Source: Pipra filicauda
Lineage: Eukaryota; Chordata; Aves; Passeriformes; Pipridae
Assembly: GCF_003945595.2 (NCBI RefSeq)
Contig: NW_024103452.1
Coordinates: 5,551,555 to 5,615,554 of the forward strand
Direction of reading: 5' to 3'
Length of the DNA stretch: 64,000 nt
Under the pieces are notes generated by a model. The model saw only the letters and a list, made by a program, of their open reading frames with translations. It was not told the origin of the DNA and searched no databases. Positions 58,640-64,000 of the stretch are shown in pieces (positions within the stretch are counted from its first letter, which is position 1; each line of letters begins with the position of its first letter). The position numbers were made by a program, and so were the translations under genes.

Positions 58640-59585
58640 TGAAAAAAATGAGGACATAAACTTTGTTGGTGGTATGAACTTGCTTGGGTTAGTAAAAATG
58701 AGAGCTGACGGCAAAGATTTGCAAAAAAGACTGTACAAGGCTAAGTGGCTGAAAGATAAAATGGGAAATGAAATTCAATGTGGATAAATGTAAAGTAATG
58801 CATACAGGTAAAAGCAATAAAGCTTTAGTTACAAAATGACGGGCTCTGGGCTGACTATTGTCATTCAAGAGAGAGATATTGGGGATATCATAGTTAGTTA
58901 TTATATAAAAACATCAACTCAATATTCAGTAGAAGTCAAAAAGCAAATCAAATGTTAGGAAATATCAGGAAATGAATAGAGAATAAATAGATAATATTAT
59001 TGTGCCAGTATATAAATCTGTGGTATACTTGTATCTTCAATGCTCTGTGCATTTCTGGTCTTTCTATTTCATCTGGAATAGAAGTGAGAAAGGCAAAGGC
59101 AAGGGTAGGATGGCCATTAGAAGCTGTGGAAGACACCTGTGAAAGAAACAATGAAGTGGATCAAGACGACTCAGCCTGGGGAAGAGGTGGCACAGACCAA
59201 GGGTGACAAGGAGGAGGTGAAGAGGGATCAACTTCTAATACATGAGGTTAAAGTCGTGAGAAGATTCTGCCACACACTCAGTCTAAAGCAGGCAAACTGG
59301 AGTAATTCCTTATACATGTGTGAAACCTTTCGCTGCCAAAGTTATTGGTGCAAAAAAATTACTGTGGTGGTAAAGGTGCCTCATATGCCTGAAAGAAGAA
59401 TCCACTGAGGGTGACCTGATACCTGATAGAACCCGTAACGTGAGCAGTGGAGGGCAAACGCTGCTTTCTGGTCTGTCTGTTTCCCCAGGCATCTGTCCCT
59501 GGTCTGTTAGAGGCTGAGTATTGTGCAAGGTGTAGTTTTGATCTATATGCCTTACACTGTGCAGGTAAAAGTTATTCCTAGAATG
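58640..59585 (+). mobile_element. Ancient L3-like CR1 LINE, near-complete 3' part
   Basis: Clear landmarks of a very old CR1 subfamily: AAAATGGGAAATGAAATTCA, TGTGGATAAATGTAAAGTAA, TGCATACAGGTAAAAGCAAT, AAATGACGGGCTCTGGGCTG, TTCAAGAGAGAGATATTGGG, AAACATCAACTCAATATTCA and CAGTATATAAATCTGTGGTA. These lie in the ORF2 thumb region (NVDKCKVMH, then a DLGV-like segment and PLYKSMVRPHLEY in intact relatives). After 59150 identity falls, but CTCAGCCTGGGGAAGAGGTG and GAGGCTGAGTATTGTGCAAG (the GATACTGGGCTAGATGG-type end) suggest the copy reaches its 3' terminus near 59585. All frames are broken. Confidence 0.75.
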
Positions 59586-62543
59586 CAGAGGTGTATGCAC
59601 ACACAAAAAAAAGAGACATGGAAGAACAGAGAAGCTGCTCTTAGTGTGGGAAGGGAGGGGAGCAGAAAAAGGACCATCCAAGAAACATCAGGACGTTGCA
59701 TGTTACTGTTTTATCCCCTTGAATTTTAGACTGATCAGTCTCCTACATATCAAAAAGGGCTTTTTGCAATCAATGGGAGTTGGTTTAGGCCCTCAGGGCT
59801 TTCTTCCCCCCTCTGGTCCATTCCCATTGCAGATATGGTTTCTAAACAGAATTCATTCTGAAGAGCAGAAAAGTCACTCTGTAGTGACTGAGGGTGCATC
59901 TGTTTGTCATTCTATCTGTATCTTTCACTATCCTTTTCTTGTGTTTTCTCTGATAAGGGACCTTGGTGACTGAAATATAGATCAAAGCACCAGCCTAAGG
60001 CTGGTCAAAAAAAAAAAAAGGAAGAGAAAAAATTTAAAAATATATCATTGAGCTCAAAGGATTTTCTATTTATTTTCTGCTCTTTCTATATAAAGATTTT
60101 CTGTCTCATCCTGCATTTAGCATATCCTATAATTATTTTCAAACAGAAACAAAAGGGAGAGACTAAACAAAAGATGATTTTCCTTTATTATATTGTAACT
60201 TTGCTTATTTTTAAACTTAAGCTTTTTCTTGTACTTAGGATTAGATGGAGACATATTGTGCTTCATGTGCCATATCTGTGCTGTTCACTAACCTTTTTAT
60301 GGTTGCTGACATGAATCCTCATAAATTCATGAGCCTAGTGACCTTGATCCTCTGGGTTTGGTTACTTTGGTTCTAATTACACCTGTGTTGTTATATGTTA
60401 ATTGTGAGGAAAGGTACATAATCTAGTGTATAATTTACCATAGTACCTATATTTAAGACACAAGGTCTAAATCAATTGAAATGTCATTTCATACCACTGA
60501 GGCTGAGATACACTGAGTAAAAGCTGTCTTGTCTCATATACTGGATGAGGGAACACTTCTGGGTATGAATAAAACTAAAAAGTTATTTGTGTCAAAATAA
60601 TCTTTCTTTTAACACAACCTAGTCTGTAAGTTCTCAGAGATTTATATAAGGAGTTATGTTTCTCTTGTTAAATAAATATACAGTATAACTGCAAACTTTT
60701 TATTCCATAATTTTAGTTGCAATAGCTTCTCCACAAATTTTTCTTTAATATTGTCATAACAGTAATACCCATGCTTTTTCCTGACCCCAGAAACAAATGT
60801 TTCTGCAGTAACATCAGGGGATACTTACCCATCACATTTTTTCATAGGTTTTATGAAACAGTGACACTATTTTCACTAACTACAGTATGATTTAACTATA
60901 TTCAGTTTTATTACATTGCTCAGAACTGGTTGTTAGGCTATAGCAATAGATCAGCATAGCTTCACCAAACTCAATAAAAGTTTGCTCCCTTGAACCATTT
61001 GATGTGATGCTTTTAGTGGGTTTGTGTTGTTGAAAATAGCATCCTTCTTTCATTCAAAACCAGAACAAACTTGTGCAAAGTTACAGCTATGGCAAAACTA
61101 GAAACAATAGTTTCTGTTATAACATCATTTGTGCTAACAAGGTATAAAAAAAAATCCTAATTTTTAAGATTTTGGTTTCATGAGGAGATTTCTCTGATCT
61201 TCTTATAAGAGTGCAAAGTACTATACTCTGACAATGACTTTTACCCAAAACTTACTAATGTCTCTAAAGTTCCTCATGCAAAATGATAGCCTCAAAATAT
61301 AAGCCATTTACTGCCAGATGTTTTGCAAGCTGTTCTGTAATGTCACATAAAAAGCAATGAAGTAAGAACAGAGCCATAGCAAATATATACTATAAGAAGC
61401 TAAAATGAGGATAGAGAGCTTTGTAAAATTTACAGTAATGTGAAGAAATCAAGACGTTCTTGGAAACTGAGAGGAGACAAGCCAATTTTGAGTGAGTTTT
61501 TAAGATTGAGATGTACATTCAGTTAAGATATTGAATAAAGGTATATACTTTGCAGCGCACCATGAACACCATCAAACTTTTCTCCCTATTGAACCAAATG
61601 AGGAAATAAGTTTAGGACCTAAAGATTCCATTTTGAGGTTATGTTTTTCTCCCATCCAAAGACCTTCCTGGAGGAACCACTGATCCCACAGATGGATCCA
61701 TGGTCAGACATCCCACATGAGATATGCCAGTTATATCAGCGTTAATAATGGTGGGTTTGATCTCTTGTCAGGTTTCTTTCACTTTCATTGTGCATACCCC
61801 TGAATAATTTTGGGCACTTTCTGCTAATGGTGACTGAAGGTGCATGTTTATTCAGACCAAGGCTGGTATATTAGCCAGGTGGAAAGAACAGGCTTTGGTC
61901 ATGAAGGATGTGAAAAAAAGAAGCAGATGTAAACAACTTCTGAGTTGCTGTTTAAGAGTCCATTTTTACACTGGGACATACCAGTTCAGCCTCAATACAC
62001 TTTGGTAGCTGCAAACCACAGAAACTGGCACTAGTAACAAGTGATTAAGCAGAGAAGAAAGTGAAAAAAATTACCTGTAATTTGGCATGTTTGGCATTCT
62101 GAATGGATTTTTTTTTTTTTGAGCAAAATTTAGCAGAAAGTGAAAGACTTGTGTCCCCTGCATATTCTTCATATTACTCTGTCACTGCCTCTGTCTCAGA
62201 TCAGGGCCTCCAGACTCTACAGAGTTACAAAAGGAAAACACAGCAATACCCAAAAGTCAAGAGGTGATACTATTTACTAATAACAATAATTTCTTTTATT
62301 TTACTCTTATATTTTAGAATAGTATCTGCATATAAATAATCACTGCATGAGGGATAGATAAAGTAAACACATTTCTTGCTTTCCTATATTCTGTGTTTTA
62401 GGGAAATAAAACACATCATTTGTGTCAGTGGGAAAAGTGTACCTGAAAGTTAATTCTTCATACCATTTTTTCATGAAGCCCTAATCTGGGATGGGACAAG
62501 GATACACTAGAACACTATGTAACAGAAACAATAAGCAGAATTT
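59586..62543. other. AT-rich non-coding DNA
   Basis: No gene recognised; longest frame 109 codons (59644-59973, plus), unrecognised and partly overlapping the CR1 tail. Contains an A13 run near 60008 and a T12 run near 62109. Confidence 0.5.
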
Positions 62544-62700
62544 TCATGGAATCATGGAATAATTAAGGTTGGAAAAGACGTCTAAGGTCATTGAGTCCAA
62601 CTGTTAACTCAAAACTGCCATGTTCACCACAAAACCACATCTGCATGGTTTTTTAACACTTATGTCTATTCAGGGGGGTACAATGCTGAGTACTCTCCAT
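62544..62700 (-). mobile_element. CR1 LINE 3' end (minus strand)
   Basis: TCATGGAATCATGGAATAAT, TAAGGTTGGAAAAGACGTCT, AAGGTCATTGAGTCCAACTG and TTAACTCAAAACTGCCATGT, then ACCACAAAACCACATCTGCA, are the reverse complement of a CR1 subfamily with the GACCTTTAAGATCATCGAGTCCAACCGTTAACCC end. Only the 3' UTR remains, and similarity fades after about 62700. Confidence 0.92.
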
Positions 62701-64000
62701 TTACCCAGGTTTCTTCAACAGCATTAGAAAATGATGCAGTCCTTGCTACTGTTGCCCAGTCTTCTTTCTTTAGACCCTCTGCAGCAGGAATCATGAGGAT
62801 GCCAACTGTGCTTTGTTGTTCTGCATGGTTATCAGCAGGGATACCATCTTTATTTATTTTTTAAAGTGCCTTACACATCTGTGGAGCAGGATCAGTCATA
62901 AATAATAATAACAGTGTCACTGCTTCCCTCTCATTAATACCGAGTCACTAGAGATTCCCTCATGGTGATGCATAGTGCATGACACTGCACAGATTAGGGC
63001 TTCCATCATGCAGACTGTCAGCATGATTGCTTCTGCTAAATACAGCCATCACACACAGTGAAATATGCTCAACTGGGGCACTGCTAGTAAAGCACTGACA
63101 GCAGCTTTGCAAACAAGAATGTACAACTTTCATAATTCTGCTCTGGAGACTAAAAGCTTGGAGAAATGATGGAGATTGTGAGTGAGAGGTGAATATGTTA
63201 GCACGTTTCCCAAAGGAATCCAAGTAGTGGGTCTTATTTCCAGAAACCTGCCTTTATTTTCTCTGAGAAAACTATTCACTGACTTTCTTAAGTCCATAAA
63301 CTCTCTGGGTCAGTGATCATCTTAATAAGCTCCACAGGGTTTAGAGCAACTGAGACTTACTCTTGACTGCCATGGTGAATGGTAATTACTGTGATAATTG
63401 GCTAATTATGTTAGCCAAACTGGAAAAAGAAACTTTTATACAAGAGCTATTATTACTCTGTAGTGGAGGAAATAGCACTAAGTCCCCAGCTTTTCTGGCC
63501 ATCTACATTAGTCTCATCTACTGAGGCTCTTTACAGTCAGTGTACAGAAGTGAGCTTCTCTGAAAGGGCATTCAGAGAACAAGCCCAAGGCAAATGCTTT
63601 GCACATTCCTGTGAAGGAGCTGCCACTATCAGTGGACCTTCAGATTGCATCCCTAAGTCTGTATGTACAGAGGAGATAATGTGGAAAATGTCTTCATGGC
63701 CCTTCCTAACACTGCCCTTCTTGTACATTACATGTGGCTTCCACAGCCCTTTTCAGCTGAAGGTACTGCCACAAAATTCAGCTGTCCCTCCTCACTACCA
63801 CCTTTGGGCACCCATTTCCCTTTCTGCTTTTTTCTTTGAATGAGTCCTGATATTCATACACTCACTCAACCACTCAAGTAAGTTAATAGGTCTAACTGAA
63901 AGAAAACCACTGAGTTTTTAGGGGTCAGTTTTCTGAAAGGCAGCTTTCCAGTCTGGATTATTGCTTTGCCATCTCAAGGGAGATGGTAGGAATATAACAC
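62701..64000. other. Non-coding DNA
   Basis: No gene recognised. A 126-codon plus-strand frame at 63463-63843 opens at GTG, has no upstream support and no domain, and is overlapped by a minus frame. Probably chance. Confidence 0.5.

Noticed and set aside
59310..59681. 123-codon minus-strand frame
   Set aside because: It runs antisense across the decayed CR1 3' end and is probably a chance frame.
63463..63843. 126-codon plus-strand frame
   Set aside because: It starts at GTG in eukaryotic DNA, has no domain, no promoter and no splice context.
1..64000. CRISPR array, operon, or prokaryotic promoters and ribosome binding sites
   Set aside because: The sequence is vertebrate in character; no direct repeats with regular spacers and no dense coding are present.
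1..64000. tRNA, snRNA, miRNA or rRNA genes
   Set aside because: No A/B-box pairs with cloverleaf potential or rRNA-like stretches were recognised by eye; hairpins found are too short for miRNA precursors.

Overview
This window looks like bird nuclear DNA. It is AT-rich, has no operon-like coding density, and contains many CR1 LINE fragments of the avian type. Both the young CR1 3' terminus (TTGGAAGGGACCTTTAAGATCAT and related forms on the minus strand) and old, badly decayed CR1 subfamilies are present. There are also two probable MIR/CORE-SINE relics. No mammalian Alu or L1 sequence is visible. The species cannot be fixed from the sequence.

I find no host protein-coding gene, exon, tRNA or rRNA that I can support. 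The open frames are short and on both strands; the longest is 163 codons (21103-21594, minus) and resembles no family I know. The window is best read as intergenic or deep intronic DNA.

Layout: (1) 1-11.3 kb is unique AT-rich DNA with one 3'-truncated CR1 at 2.57-2.97 kb, a probable MIR relic near 9.1 kb and small inverted or tandem repeats. (2) 11.3-12.6 kb is a composite: a minus-strand CR1 3' end, a CpG-rich block of about 400 bp that is out of character with the window, an A-rich tract, then a plus-strand CR1 with an intact terminus. (3) 15.6-16.1 kb holds an internally deleted minus-strand CR1, and 20 kb a short plus-strand CR1. (4) 28.66-29.23 kb is a possible solo LTR. It is followed by a cluster of ancient plus-strand CR1 relics (29.68, 30.88-31.71 and 33.71-34.18 kb). 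(5) 36.6, 39.5 and 43.5-44.3 kb carry younger CR1 copies, the last being the longest and best preserved. (6) 47-49.3 kb is a mixed region with a GC-richer stretch, a perfect 23-bp tandem duplication, an 11-bp inverted repeat and an 18-bp palindrome carrying two CAGCTG E-boxes. (7) 56-59.6 kb is a graveyard of very old repeats: a 56-nt pyrimidine tract, a palindromic sauropsid repeat, a MIR and an L3-like CR1. (8) 62.5 kb has a last short CR1 3' end.

The most unusual signals are the CpG-rich block at 11.47-11.88 kb, the paired inverted repeat and E-box palindrome at 49.1-49.2 kb, and two overlapping, mutually exclusive hairpins at 36.28-36.31 kb. All repeat calls rest on my memory of family consensus sequences, not on a search. 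I found no convincing new multi-gene system.
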